Source: Cocleimonas sp.
GTDB taxonomy: Bacteria; Pseudomonadota; Gammaproteobacteria; Thiotrichales; Thiotrichaceae
Assembly: GCA_021647365.1 (NCBI GenBank)
Contig: JAKIUW010000029.1
Span: 1 to 40,977, forward strand
Direction: 5' to 3'
Length of the DNA: 40,977 nucleotides
This document shows, one piece after another, positions 32,164-40,851 of this stretch (its first letter is position 1; each line of letters begins with the position of its first letter). Both the position numbers and the translations under genes were made by a program. The notes under the pieces are model-generated. The model was given only the letters and a program-made list of their open reading frames with translations. It did no database searches and was not told the origin of the DNA.

Positions 32164-32226
32164 TCATAGCTTTAATGTATAGCTGAAAAAAAAACATAAA
32201 AATCAATTTATCGATTACATTTTTTA

Positions 32227-34305
32227 TTAAATTGCATTGTTTTCTATAACTGACAACTGCTCCGCTATCGCTTCTTCATCTTCCATCATTTGTGGCTCAG
32301 TTAATAGCCAAACTGAAAATTTTGAGCCTTCTCCTAGTATCGATTCTGCCGTGATATTGCCACCATATCGACGTACTAAACCGTAGCTAATGGATAATCC
32401 TAGCCCTGTACCTTCACCCTGCCCTTTGGTGCTAAAAAATGGATCGAATATTTTTTTAAGATGTTTTTCTTCGATGCCTTTGCCGTTATCGGTGATGCTT
32501 AAAACTACACCCTGTTTTTTCCAGTTGCGTGTTTTTATGATTATTTCACCACTTTTTTCTGGCAACACATGAATGGCATTCACCAATAAATTCACCAATA
32601 CCTGTTGTAATTCTTGGGGGTTAATTTCTACGACTTGGCTAGCCTTTAGGTCCGTATGTATTTCAAATTTACTTTCATTGCGTAGATGACCGACCAACTT
32701 CAAAGTATCCATCACCAATGAATTCACCTCTACCACGCTGATATAACCCGAATATTCATCAGGATGCGCATATTGAAGTAAACGGTTTATGATGTCTCTG
32801 ATACGGTAAATCTGTTCGATAACCAAGTCTATTTCTTTTTGTACTGGCTTGGCATTCCCACCTAGTTCTTCAACCATGACATCAAGATTGCCTAGCATTA
32901 CAGCTGTTGGATTATTAATTTCATGCGCCACACCTGCGGTTAGTTCACCCAGCGCCGCAAGCTTTTCAGCGACCACTAATTGCTGGCGTGTTTGGCGTAA
33001 TAGTTGGATGGAATTTTCTAAGTCTGCATTCTTTTTCTTTAATTCTGCTGTGCGTAATTCAACTTTATCTTCTAAAGAATCTGCCCAGCTTTGAATTTCT
33101 TGGCTACGTTGCTGTAGTTGATCTAGCATGTCATCAAACTCATGCGAGAGTGTGCCAAGTTCATCTTGCGACTCAATCAAACCCACACGTTTTGCACCAC
33201 CTTCTTGTGTTGAGTGCACCACGTCGCTCATCTTCTCAATCGGCTTGAAAATCTTTCTTGCGCCACGAATCGCTGCCCAAGCAGATAACAACATCAAACC
33301 TAAAAACATTAACACCAAAACGGCGAGTGCACGCCACAAAGCATCGCGAAAAGGCTTTTCTAAAAATCCTGCATACAACATGCCGACACGATTTCCATCA
33401 ATATCAATGATAGGTTCGTAGGATGACACATACCAATCGTTGACCACAAAGGCGCGATCTATCCATGTGATGCCTTGATCAAGTACTTTTGTTCGTACTT
33501 CATTTGAAACACGCGTCCCGAGTGCACGATCTCCCTTATTTAATGGCACATTGGTCGATATTCGTACATCTTCTAAAAACACTGTCACTGTGCCAATACT
33601 GCCTTCTGGCAAACTACCTTCACCGTAAGCAAGATCACGAATAGCATCAACAAATTTGAAATTTTCATTGAGCAGAACACCACTGTCTAATAGTGCAACC
33701 ACTTCACCACGAGAATCTTTAACTGGATAGATGGCACGAATAACCATGCCTCTATCTTCTAGTTTCCGATCACTTGCGCGCGCACGCGGCGTTTTAACTA
33801 GCGGTAGTTGCACAAGTTCATGAAGCTTAGGATCTTCCAAGCGTAACTCTTCTGATGAATATATCTCAATACCAATACTTGCTTGACCGCGTAATGCACT
33901 TAATAACGATGATGAATTGCGTCGAGTTTTTAAAATATCTGATTCATCTTGGGTAGAAACCACTTCTAAAAATGAATATCCAGCTTGTTCTTTTAAGCGT
34001 GCAACTTGTTCTGCAACTGATTGAGTATTGCCTGACTCTAATGCTGAACGAAATTGATAAGATTCTGCTAGTCGTTCCAACTGGTTTAAGTAATCTTGGC
34101 GAATACGACTAAAAGCATCATGCGATACCGCAAGGTCGGTGTTCACTTTTAAAAAGAGTTGTTCGTAGGTAAATGTCTTACCCCAATAAATCGCCAACGC
34201 CAAGGCGACAGGCATGATTAATAAAATCGGGAAAAGTACTAGCAGTAATAATTTATAACGTACCTTATGTTGGATAGCGGTACGAATTCTGTTGAAGAAA
34301 TTCAT
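32227..34305 (-). CDS. Sensor histidine kinase with extracytoplasmic Cache-like domain
   Basis: The 692-residue membrane kinase has a first helix at about residues 18-41, a ~285-residue periplasmic sensor with Cache-like features (GTVTVFLEDVRISTNV and WYVSSYEPIIDIDGNRVGMLYAGF), a second helix at about 325-347, a HAMP region, and a coiled coil (about 395-440). A HisKA domain with phospho-acceptor His461 (GVAHEINNPTAV) and an HATPase domain (NAIHVLP, DNGKGI, GTGLGLSI) follow. The sigma-54 response regulator is encoded directly upstream, separated by the repeat hairpin. The ligand is unknown; a small organic acid such as formate is one guess given the neighbours. Confidence 0.92.
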   Translation of the reverse strand: MNFFNRIRTAIQHKVRYKLLLLVLFPILLIMPVALALAIYWGKTFTYEQLFLKVNTDLAVSHDAFSRIRQDYLNQLERLAESYQFRSALESGNTQSVAEQVARLKEQAGYSFLEVVSTQDESDILKTRRNSSSLLSALRGQASIGIEIYSSEELRLEDPKLHELVQLPLVKTPRARASDRKLEDRGMVIRAIYPVKDSRGEVVALLDSGVLLNENFKFVDAIRDLAYGEGSLPEGSIGTVTVFLEDVRISTNVPLNKGDRALGTRVSNEVRTKVLDQGITWIDRAFVVNDWYVSSYEPIIDIDGNRVGMLYAGFLEKPFRDALWRALAVLVLMFLGLMLLSAWAAIRGARKIFKPIEKMSDVVHSTQEGGAKRVGLIESQDELGTLSHEFDDMLDQLQQRSQEIQSWADSLEDKVELRTAELKKKNADLENSIQLLRQTRQQLVVAEKLAALGELTAGVAHEINNPTAVMLGNLDVMVEELGGNAKPVQKEIDLVIEQIYRIRDIINRLLQYAHPDEYSGYISVVEVNSLVMDTLKLVGHLRNESKFEIHTDLKASQVVEINPQELQQVLVNLLVNAIHVLPEKSGEIIIKTRNWKKQGVVLSITDNGKGIEEKHLKKIFDPFFSTKGQGEGTGLGLSISYGLVRRYGGNITAESILGEGSKFSVWLLTEPQMMEDEEAIAEQLSVIENNAI

Positions 34306-34331
34306 AGAAGCAGGATATTCTTATTATAGTG

Positions 34332-34404
34332 AAGCACACCCCCCCACTTTTACATGATGTTTATGGTAACTATAAACATCATGTAAAAGTGGGGGGGTGT
34401 GCTT
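34332..34404. repeat. Perfect 33-bp inverted pair of the dispersed C7 repeat
   Basis: Left arm 34332-34364 and right arm 34372-34404 are exact reverse complements around the 7-nt loop GGTAACT. Each arm is a full copy of the 29-nt repeat plus four more paired bases. It lies between the regulator stop and the kinase start, so a transcript through both genes would carry a very stable stem. It resembles the paired REP (BIME) layout. Confidence 0.93.
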
Positions 34405-34411
34405 TTTAATA

Positions 34412-35812
34412 TTACTCTCCAGCATTCCAAGCCTTTACTTTACGCTCTAACGTTTTCCTAGATATGCCGAGTAGTCTTGCTGCTGCTGACTTATTACCGT
34501 TTTCCATTTCGAGTACTTTTAGAATATGACTTTTCTCTATCTCATCAAGCTGGTAAGTATTGGCATCAACTACTGAAGCCGTGCTTGCTGATTGTTGCAC
34601 CGCATTGCCCGTAAGGCACTGGCCTGGTGTTTGTTTTAAGAGCAAGCATCGCTCAATCACATTTTTTAGCTCACGAATATTTCCTGGCCATTCGTATGCT
34701 CGAAGGTGGAATAAATCATCTCCAGTAATCGAGGGTTCTGGCAAACCCAAATCAGAAGATAATTTAGTCGCAAAATGTTGCACCAATGCAGGTAAATCAT
34801 CCATTCGTTCGCGCAGTGGTGGCATACGCACATTCACTACATTAAGGCGGTAATATAAATCTTCACGGAATTCTTTCTTTTCAACTTGTTTGGCTAAGTC
34901 GCGGTTGGTCGCTGCGATAATGCGTACATCAATAGGAATTTCTCGGTTAGAGCCGACAGGGCGAATCACACGTTCTTCTAGCACACGTAATAAATGCACT
35001 TGCATCGACATCGGCATTTCGCCAATTTCATCCAAAAATAATGTGCCGTTGTTTGCGTAAGTAAAAAGGCCTTCGCGAGTATTTTGCGCACCAGTAAACG
35101 CGCCTTTAGTATGACCGAAAAATTCGCTTTCCATTAATTCTTCTGAAATTGCGCCACAGTTTACGGGTACAAATGTGCCTTTACGTCCACTCCAACGGTG
35201 TAATGCGCGTGCGGCTAACTCTTTACCTGTTCCAGATTCTCCCTCTATCAATACCGTCGTTGGCATCGGGGCAATTGATTTTATTACATCACACACACTT
35301 TGCATGGTGTCGCAATTACCAATCATACCGCTATCATATATCTGGTCAACTTGGCGCTTGAGTACCACGTTTTCACGCTGAATTTGTTGGTGCGCAAGAC
35401 AACCTTCAATCGATGCCATCATTTGATCCATACGAAATGGCTTCATAATAAAGTCACTCGCACCTGCACGTAATGCCGCGATTGCCGTTTCTAAACTTGC
35501 GTGTGCCGTTATAAAAATAACGGAAGCGGTGCAACCTTGATGGCGCAAATCAGTCACCCAATCCACACCCGACATACCCGGCAAACGTATATCGGAAATA
35601 ATTAAATCAAAATTACAACGCTGACGTATGGCTTCTGCAGTTTCAACATCTTCGGCTACTTCAACTAAACCAAATTGCTTTTCCAAACCCTTTTGTAAAA
35701 AGCTACGAATACCAGGTTCGTCATCGACGATTAAAACCGAATGGCGCTTAAAGTTATTGCTTGTCGTTTTTACTTCTACTGTTTCATCTATTTTATGTGC
35801 TGCTGAACTCAT
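34412..35812 (-). CDS. NtrC-family sigma-54-dependent response regulator
   Basis: The 466-residue activator has a receiver domain (LIVDDEP, phospho-acceptor Asp74 in ISDIRLPG, Lys124 in FIMKPF), an AAA+ domain (GESGTGKE at 191-198, the GAFTGA sigma-54 contact loop at 237-242, FLDEIGE, and R-fingers in the REDLYYRLN region), and a Fis-type helix-turn-helix at the C-terminus (NKSAAARLLGISRKTLERK). It should open sigma-54 promoters after phosphorylation by the adjacent kinase. A GGGACA palindrome lies 33 bases upstream of its start, between it and tupA. The torD-fdh, moaA and tup promoters are its likely targets (inferred). Confidence 0.95.
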   Translation of the reverse strand: MSSAAHKIDETVEVKTTSNNFKRHSVLIVDDEPGIRSFLQKGLEKQFGLVEVAEDVETAEAIRQRCNFDLIISDIRLPGMSGVDWVTDLRHQGCTASVIFITAHASLETAIAALRAGASDFIMKPFRMDQMMASIEGCLAHQQIQRENVVLKRQVDQIYDSGMIGNCDTMQSVCDVIKSIAPMPTTVLIEGESGTGKELAARALHRWSGRKGTFVPVNCGAISEELMESEFFGHTKGAFTGAQNTREGLFTYANNGTLFLDEIGEMPMSMQVHLLRVLEERVIRPVGSNREIPIDVRIIAATNRDLAKQVEKKEFREDLYYRLNVVNVRMPPLRERMDDLPALVQHFATKLSSDLGLPEPSITGDDLFHLRAYEWPGNIRELKNVIERCLLLKQTPGQCLTGNAVQQSASTASVVDANTYQLDEIEKSHILKVLEMENGNKSAAARLLGISRKTLERKVKAWNAGE

Positions 35813-35844
35813 ATTTCAATAACTTCCATCTTGATTTCTTTATA

Positions 35845-35859
35845 GGGACAATTTGTCCC
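35845..35859. promoter_or_regulatory. GGGACAA-T-TTGTCCC palindrome between the regulator and tupA
   Basis: This is a perfect 7-1-7 palindrome. It lies about 155 bases upstream of the start predicted for tupA and 33 bases before the regulator's own ATG, followed on the minus strand by TATAAA. It could serve both as an enhancer for tupA and as an autoregulatory site. Confidence 0.6.
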
Positions 35860-35985
35860 GATTTTGATTTATCCTATACTCTTTTTATATCGTATTTGTG
35901 ACTTTTAAGAAATGGATAATTAAATTATCATTGTCGTACCTTACTTTTAGACTATTTTTAACCATTTTTCAGAATACACCTACTA

Positions 35986-36002
35986 TTGGCACTGATTTTG
36001 CT
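35986..36002 (+). promoter_or_regulatory. Sigma-54 promoter of the tupABC-mob-moeA operon
   Basis: TTGGCAC-TGATT-TTGCT matches the -24/-12 consensus, with GG and GC separated by ten bases. Transcription would start near 36013, about 44 bases before the tupA ATG. Confidence 0.88.
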
Positions 36003-36056
36003 ATAAATAAGCTATAACTTAAGTGTAGCCCTCTATTAACAAACTAGGCAAGATTA

Positions 36057-36917
36057 ATGACCAAAAATTTTTTATCCCTTTCTTCAATATTTTTATTTCT
36101 ACTTTTATCCATAAACCCTACTTTTGCTAAATCAGAAAATGACAATAAAACAATCAAACTCGCTACCACAACCAGCACAGAAAATTCTGGTTTACTAAAA
36201 GCCATACTACCTGAATTTGAAAAAGATTCAGGCTACAAAGTACACACTATTGCCGTTGGCACAGGCAAAGCATTGCGCATGGGACGTGATGGTGATGTAG
36301 ATGTGTTACTCGTTCATTCAAAGAAAGAAGAAGACAAATTTATAGCGGATGGTGATGGTGAAAAGCGCTTCGGTGTCATGTATAACGACTTTGTAATTGT
36401 TGGGCCTAAAAATGACCCTGCAAAGCTAACTGACTCTAAAAATACAACTGAAGCACTAAATAAAATTTCTAAGTCAAAAAGTATTTTTATCTCACGCGGT
36501 GATGATTCTGGTACACATAAAAAAGAGCTTAGCTTATGGAAAGCTGCCAATATTGATATTAAAGCTAATAGTGGGAAGTGGTATAGAGAAGCTGGTCAAG
36601 GAATGGGAAAGATTTTACAGATGGCGGGAGAGATGGGTGCCTACACCATAACAGATCGTGGAACATGGTTAGCGTATGAAAGTAAGTCACCGCTAAAAAT
36701 TGCTTTTGAAGGCGACCCCATTTTATTTAATCCTTACGGCATCATTGCGGTGAGCTCAAAAAAGTACCCTAACTTAAATACAACGGGTGCGCACTCGCTA
36801 ATAAATTGGATTACATCTGCAAAAGGACAGTATTTAATTGGCAAGTTTAAAGTTGCAGGTAAGATTTTGTTTACGCCTAATGCCACTTCTGTTGCTAAGG
36901 CTAAAATAACCCATTAA
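36057..36917 (+). CDS. tupA: Tungstate ABC transporter substrate-binding protein TupA
   Basis: This periplasmic tungstate-binding protein of 286 residues has a signal peptide ending near TFAKSE (residue 24), followed by the TTTSTENSG loop (TTTS at residues 37-40) typical of TupA oxyanion binding. Further family segments are AVGTGKALRMGRDGDVDVLLVHS, RGDDSGTHKKE and GAYTITDRGTW. It is the first gene after the sigma-54 promoter; its stop overlaps the tupB ATG. TupA and WtpA both bind tungstate; the TTTS motif and short length favour TupA. Confidence 0.95.
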   Translation: MTKNFLSLSSIFLFLLLSINPTFAKSENDNKTIKLATTTSTENSGLLKAILPEFEKDSGYKVHTIAVGTGKALRMGRDGDVDVLLVHSKKEEDKFIADGDGEKRFGVMYNDFVIVGPKNDPAKLTDSKNTTEALNKISKSKSIFISRGDDSGTHKKELSLWKAANIDIKANSGKWYREAGQGMGKILQMAGEMGAYTITDRGTWLAYESKSPLKIAFEGDPILFNPYGIIAVSSKKYPNLNTTGAHSLINWITSAKGQYLIGKFKVAGKILFTPNATSVAKAKITH

Positions 36918-37621
36918 TGGAATCGCTAACCACAACCATTATAGAAGCCATCGCCCTATTATTCAGTGGTGATGCAGAGCTATGGAATATCATTGGTATT
37001 TCATTTCGTATATCCACCACGGCTATATTTATAGCAATGATTCCTGCTGTACTGATTGGGTTTACTCTCGCTTATGCAGATTTCCCTGGGCGACGTTTGT
37101 TGATTTCATTTTTTAATACCTTACTAGCCGTCCCTGCTGTTGTGGTTGGTTTAACGCTTTACATTGTATTATCACGCCAAGGACCGCTGGGTGAATGGAA
37201 ATTATTATTCACCCAGTCTGCCATGGTGTTGGGACAAATAGCTCTAAGTTTTCCTATTTTAGTTGCGATGAGTCATACCGCATTCCAATCAGCAGATATT
37301 CGCGCATGGGATACCGCTAGAACATTAAGCAGAAACCCATTACATGCACTTTTAATTATTATGCGAGAAGTACGTTTTGGTTTGCTCGGTGCATTATTGG
37401 CAGGTTATGGGCGTATTATTGCTGAGGTTGGCGCCTCCATGATGCTCGGTGGTAATATATTAAATAGCACGCGTAATATCCCAACAGCAATCGCAATGGA
37501 GACTAGTAAAGGTGATTTTTCGCAAGGCATTGCACTCGGTATTATTCTTGTTTCAATGGCATTTGTATTAACTATGAGCCTTCAATATATGCAAGGTAAG
37601 GGAAGGCTAACGCATGACTAA
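36917..37621 (+). CDS. tupB: Tungstate ABC transporter permease TupB
   Basis: This 234-residue inner-membrane permease has about five to six helices and the conserved EAA-like loop around AWDTARTLSRNPLHALLIIMREVRFGLLGALLAGYGRIIAEVGAS split across its middle. It forms the membrane channel fed by TupA. It overlaps tupC by eight bases. Confidence 0.94.
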   Translation: MESLTTTIIEAIALLFSGDAELWNIIGISFRISTTAIFIAMIPAVLIGFTLAYADFPGRRLLISFFNTLLAVPAVVVGLTLYIVLSRQGPLGEWKLLFTQSAMVLGQIALSFPILVAMSHTAFQSADIRAWDTARTLSRNPLHALLIIMREVRFGLLGALLAGYGRIIAEVGASMMLGGNILNSTRNIPTAIAMETSKGDFSQGIALGIILVSMAFVLTMSLQYMQGKGRLTHD

Positions 37622-38408
37622 ACACATCCCTGTCCATATACAATTTAGTCAAATAAATAAACGCTATGCTAAAAAACACTTTGGTTTTTTTACTGATAAT
37701 AAAACTTCAAAAGTAATACTTAAAGATGCTGATCTTGAACTTAAAGGTGGCGAATGTATTCTGCTGACAGGAAAAAATGGATCAGGAAAATCAACACTAT
37801 TACGCATTCTTGCTGGTTTATTAAAACCTGACTCTGCCACTATTAATACAGGACTTGAAACTTTGTCTTGGAAAAAAGCCAATAAACTTATTCGTCAACA
37901 AGTGATGTATTTATATCAAGAACCCTATATGTTTGATGGCAGTGTTACACGCAACCTTGAATATGCACTTGGCGGAACAGAAAGAGGCAAACAATCACCA
38001 AACAAAATTAAACAAGCGCTAAAATGGGCAAACTTAGAGCACCGTGCAAGCACATCCGCCAAATGTTTATCAGGTGGCGAAAGACAGCGTGTCGCGCTCG
38101 CGCAAGCATGGCTAAAACAACCTAGCGTATTATTACTGGATGAACCCACTGCCAATATGGATGAAGAATCTCGAAGAGCTACTGAAGATTTATTATGTAA
38201 GTTTAAAGATATAGGGACAGCATTACTGATTGCCAGCCATGATGTTAATCATTTTCACCATACGATGGATAAGCGATTATTACTTAAAGGTGGTTTGATA
38301 ATGGAAATATACGATGAAGGTGTAGATAAAAACAAAGATGATGAAAAAAGCAGCCATGATAATATTTCCATTTTTCCCAGCAAAAAACAATTAAAGTCCA
38401 ACATATGA
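37614..38408 (+). CDS. tupC: Tungstate ABC transporter ATP-binding protein TupC
   Basis: This 264-residue ATPase has a Walker A (LTGKNGSGKST), a Q-loop region (YLYQEPYMF), the LSGGERQRVALAQA signature, a Walker B (VLLLDEPTANMD) and the switch histidine (ASHDVNH). A C-terminal Lys/Asp/Ser-rich tail of about 35 residues is extra. Its stop overlaps the mobA ATG (ATGA), linking tungstate uptake with cofactor synthesis. Confidence 0.94.
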   Translation: MTKHIPVHIQFSQINKRYAKKHFGFFTDNKTSKVILKDADLELKGGECILLTGKNGSGKSTLLRILAGLLKPDSATINTGLETLSWKKANKLIRQQVMYLYQEPYMFDGSVTRNLEYALGGTERGKQSPNKIKQALKWANLEHRASTSAKCLSGGERQRVALAQAWLKQPSVLLLDEPTANMDEESRRATEDLLCKFKDIGTALLIASHDVNHFHHTMDKRLLLKGGLIMEIYDEGVDKNKDDEKSSHDNISIFPSKKQLKSNI

Positions 38409-39001
38409 GAATTGATAAAAAAAATATAACTGCCGTTATTCTTGCGGGTGGAAAAGGTCGTCGCCTTGAAGGACAAGATAAAGGTCTGGTTGTTTATAAA
38501 GGCAAAGCACTCATTCAGCACGTGATTGAACGCATTCATTCACAAGTTGGCTCTATTGTAATTAATGCCAATCGTAATCAAGAAACCTACGCAAGTTACG
38601 GCTACTCAACAATCTCTGATGAAATGAGTGACTTTCAAGGCCCATTAGCAGGTTTTGCCAGCGCAATGAAATTGGTTAAAACAGACTACATAATCACCCT
38701 GCCCTGTGACGGCCCTTCTCTGCCACTTGATTTAGTTTCACGGATGCTTTCAAAATTAAATGACTACACCGATCCATCAAACTGTATTGCAGTTGCTCAT
38801 GATGGGGAACGAATGCAACCCGTACACGCACTCATTCCTGTTGCATTGATCACAAGCCTCGAAGCATTCTTAGCAAACGGTGATCGTAAAATAGACCTTT
38901 GGTATGCCAAGCATGAGCTTGTACTTGTGGATTTTTCTGATCAACCTGACGCCTTTTTTAATATCAACAAGAAAGAGCAACTTGGAGAAGCACATCACTA
39001 A
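38405..39001 (+). CDS. mobA: Molybdenum cofactor guanylyltransferase MobA
   Basis: MobA attaches GMP to the metal-pterin, making the guanine dinucleotide form used by FDH and NapA. The 198-residue protein has the nucleotide-binding LAGGKGRRLEGQDKG motif, the LPCDGPSLPLDL metal-site motif and VQPVHALIPV-like segment (MQPVHALIPVAL). It overlaps tupC by four bases and mobB by one. Confidence 0.95.
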   Translation: MRIDKKNITAVILAGGKGRRLEGQDKGLVVYKGKALIQHVIERIHSQVGSIVINANRNQETYASYGYSTISDEMSDFQGPLAGFASAMKLVKTDYIITLPCDGPSLPLDLVSRMLSKLNDYTDPSNCIAVAHDGERMQPVHALIPVALITSLEAFLANGDRKIDLWYAKHELVLVDFSDQPDAFFNINKKEQLGEAHH

Positions 39002-39543
39002 TGATCAAATCTACACTTCCATTATTAGGTTTTGCCGCATACAGCGGCACAGGAAAAACGACCTTACTCTGCAAGCTAATCCCAATATTAAAAGCCAAAG
39101 GCATTCGCATTGGTGTGGTTAAGCACGCTCATCATGATATTGATATTGATCACCCCAAAAAAGATAGCTACGAATTACGCCAATCTGGCGCAATCAAAAT
39201 CGTGGTGGCATCACGTAAACGAACGGCCATTATTATAGAACACTCAGATAATGTGGAAGAACCCACACTAGAAGGTGCATTAAAAAACATCCATACCAAA
39301 GGCTTAGATTTAATCTTAGTCGAAGGTTTTAAACTGGCTGAGTTACCAAAAATTGAGCTACATCGTGCAGCGCTAGATAAACCCTATATTTACCCTAATG
39401 ATCAAAATATTATTGCGATAGCAATCGACCATAAGCTGGATGATCTAAATTCCCCAGTACAGCTCGATCTAAATAATCCACAACAGATTGCAAACTATAT
39501 TGAAGAAATGATTCTTGGAAAAAACCAAATTAAGAGCGCCTAA
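39001..39543 (+). CDS. mobB: Molybdopterin-guanine dinucleotide adapter protein MobB
   Basis: This 180-residue P-loop GTP-binding protein supports MobA. It shows AYSGTGKTTL, VVKHAHHDIDIDHPKKDSYELRQSGA, the LILVEGFK segment and a C-terminal helix. It overlaps mobA at TAATG and is five bases before moeA. Confidence 0.95.
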   Translation: MIKSTLPLLGFAAYSGTGKTTLLCKLIPILKAKGIRIGVVKHAHHDIDIDHPKKDSYELRQSGAIKIVVASRKRTAIIIEHSDNVEEPTLEGALKNIHTKGLDLILVEGFKLAELPKIELHRAALDKPYIYPNDQNIIAIAIDHKLDDLNSPVQLDLNNPQQIANYIEEMILGKNQIKSA

Positions 39544-39548
39544 TAATA

Positions 39549-40832
39549 ATGAAACGACAAACCAGTTGTGCTGACCCCTTTGAAGCTGATGCTATTAGCG
39601 TTGATGAAGCACAAAAAATAATCACCAAAAAAATCACACCGATTACAGAATCAGAAAAACTCGACTTACGCAGTTGTTTAAATCGTTATTTAGCAGAAGA
39701 TATTTATTCCCCTATTGATGTGCCTTCACATACAAATTCCGCCATGGATGGCTATGCCATTGCAGGAGATGATTTACCTAAAAAATCCGCACAAAGCTAT
39801 CCTATCATTGGAACATCATATGCTGGGAGACCATCCTCTAATACGCACAAAGCAGGCCATGTAACACGTATTATGACCGGTGCAGTAATGCCTACGGGTA
39901 CTGACACTGTCATCATGCAAGAACAGGTGAAAGTTGTTGATACATTAGTCGTGGATACACCAAGCGTACTCATCAAACCCGAACATAAAAAAGGCCAAAA
40001 TGTTCGTCAGGCAGGTGAAGATATTGCCAAAGGCTGCCTGGTATTATCCAAAGGGCGGCAGATTACACCTGCAGACCTTGGTATATTGGCATCTTTAGGA
40101 ATTGGTGAACTGGATGTATACCGCCGTCCTCGAGTTGCATTCTTTTCTACAGGCGATGAATTACGTTCCGTTGGGGAGATATTGAAAGAAGGAGAAATTT
40201 ACGACAGTAATCGCTACACGCTATTTGGAATGCTAAAACAACAAGATGTTGAAATTACTGATATGGGCGTTGTACGGGATACACAAGAATCCATACACAA
40301 TGCATTCGTTAAAGCCTCAGAATTTGCAGATATTGTCATCACCTCAGGTGGTGTATCCGTGGGAGATGCGGACTATATAAAACCCACACTCAAAGCATTA
40401 GGTGATACACATTTTTGGAAAATAGCCATGAAACCCGGTCGACCTTTAACCTTCGGCACACTTAAGACATCATCAAACGAAGCAAAATTCTTTGGATTAC
40501 CCGGAAATCCTGTCGCCGTTATGGTGACATTTTTACAATTCTTAAAACCCGCAATTCACTACCTAGCAAGTGGGAAAATAAAACTGCCTCTAACCTTTCA
40601 AGCAAATTCAAGCGATAACATACGAAAACGAGCTGGACGAACAGAGTTTCAACGCGGGATATTTAAGCAAAACACAGATGGAACACTCACGGTAAAACGA
40701 ACAGGAAAACAAGGTTCAGGCATACTCACATCCATGAGCATCGCCAATTGCTTTATTGTTTTACCAGAAGAATCCACAGGAGTTGGAAAAGGTGACAGCG
40801 TAGCAATTCAACCCTTCCATGGCATTAACTAA
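39549..40832 (+). CDS. moeA: Molybdopterin molybdenumtransferase MoeA
   Basis: MoeA inserts the metal (molybdate, perhaps tungstate here) into adenylated pterin. The 427-residue protein has all family motifs: SHTNSAMDGYAI, MTGAVMPTGTDTVIMQE, FFSTGDEL, YDSNRYTL, TSGGVSVGDADY, MKPGRPLTFG and GLPGNPVAVMV. It is the last gene of the tup operon. Some genomes with tungstoenzymes have a second MoeA for tungsten; co-transcription with tupABC makes this a candidate, but metal preference cannot be read from the sequence. An IS21-like end begins about 20 bases after its stop. Confidence 0.95.
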   Translation: MKRQTSCADPFEADAISVDEAQKIITKKITPITESEKLDLRSCLNRYLAEDIYSPIDVPSHTNSAMDGYAIAGDDLPKKSAQSYPIIGTSYAGRPSSNTHKAGHVTRIMTGAVMPTGTDTVIMQEQVKVVDTLVVDTPSVLIKPEHKKGQNVRQAGEDIAKGCLVLSKGRQITPADLGILASLGIGELDVYRRPRVAFFSTGDELRSVGEILKEGEIYDSNRYTLFGMLKQQDVEITDMGVVRDTQESIHNAFVKASEFADIVITSGGVSVGDADYIKPTLKALGDTHFWKIAMKPGRPLTFGTLKTSSNEAKFFGLPGNPVAVMVTFLQFLKPAIHYLASGKIKLPLTFQANSSDNIRKRAGRTEFQRGIFKQNTDGTLTVKRTGKQGSGILTSMSIANCFIVLPEESTGVGKGDSVAIQPFHGIN

Positions 40833-40851
40833 CCCCTCTATATCCCATAGT

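Larger units (their letters stand above)
31824..32226. other. 403-bp gene-free region
   Basis: It holds the FNR-like site at 31882-31895 and the decayed regulator fragment at 32039-32163. The remainder is AT-rich, with no open frame, RNA gene or clear terminator that I can support. Confidence 0.6.

Noticed and set aside
31824..32226. A small RNA or tRNA gene in the longest gap
   Set aside because: No cloverleaf, no promoter-terminator pair, and part of the gap is explained by the decayed regulator fragment.
5899..34404. The C7 repeat as a CRISPR array
   Set aside because: The copies are kilobases apart, in both orientations, with no regular spacers and no cas genes.
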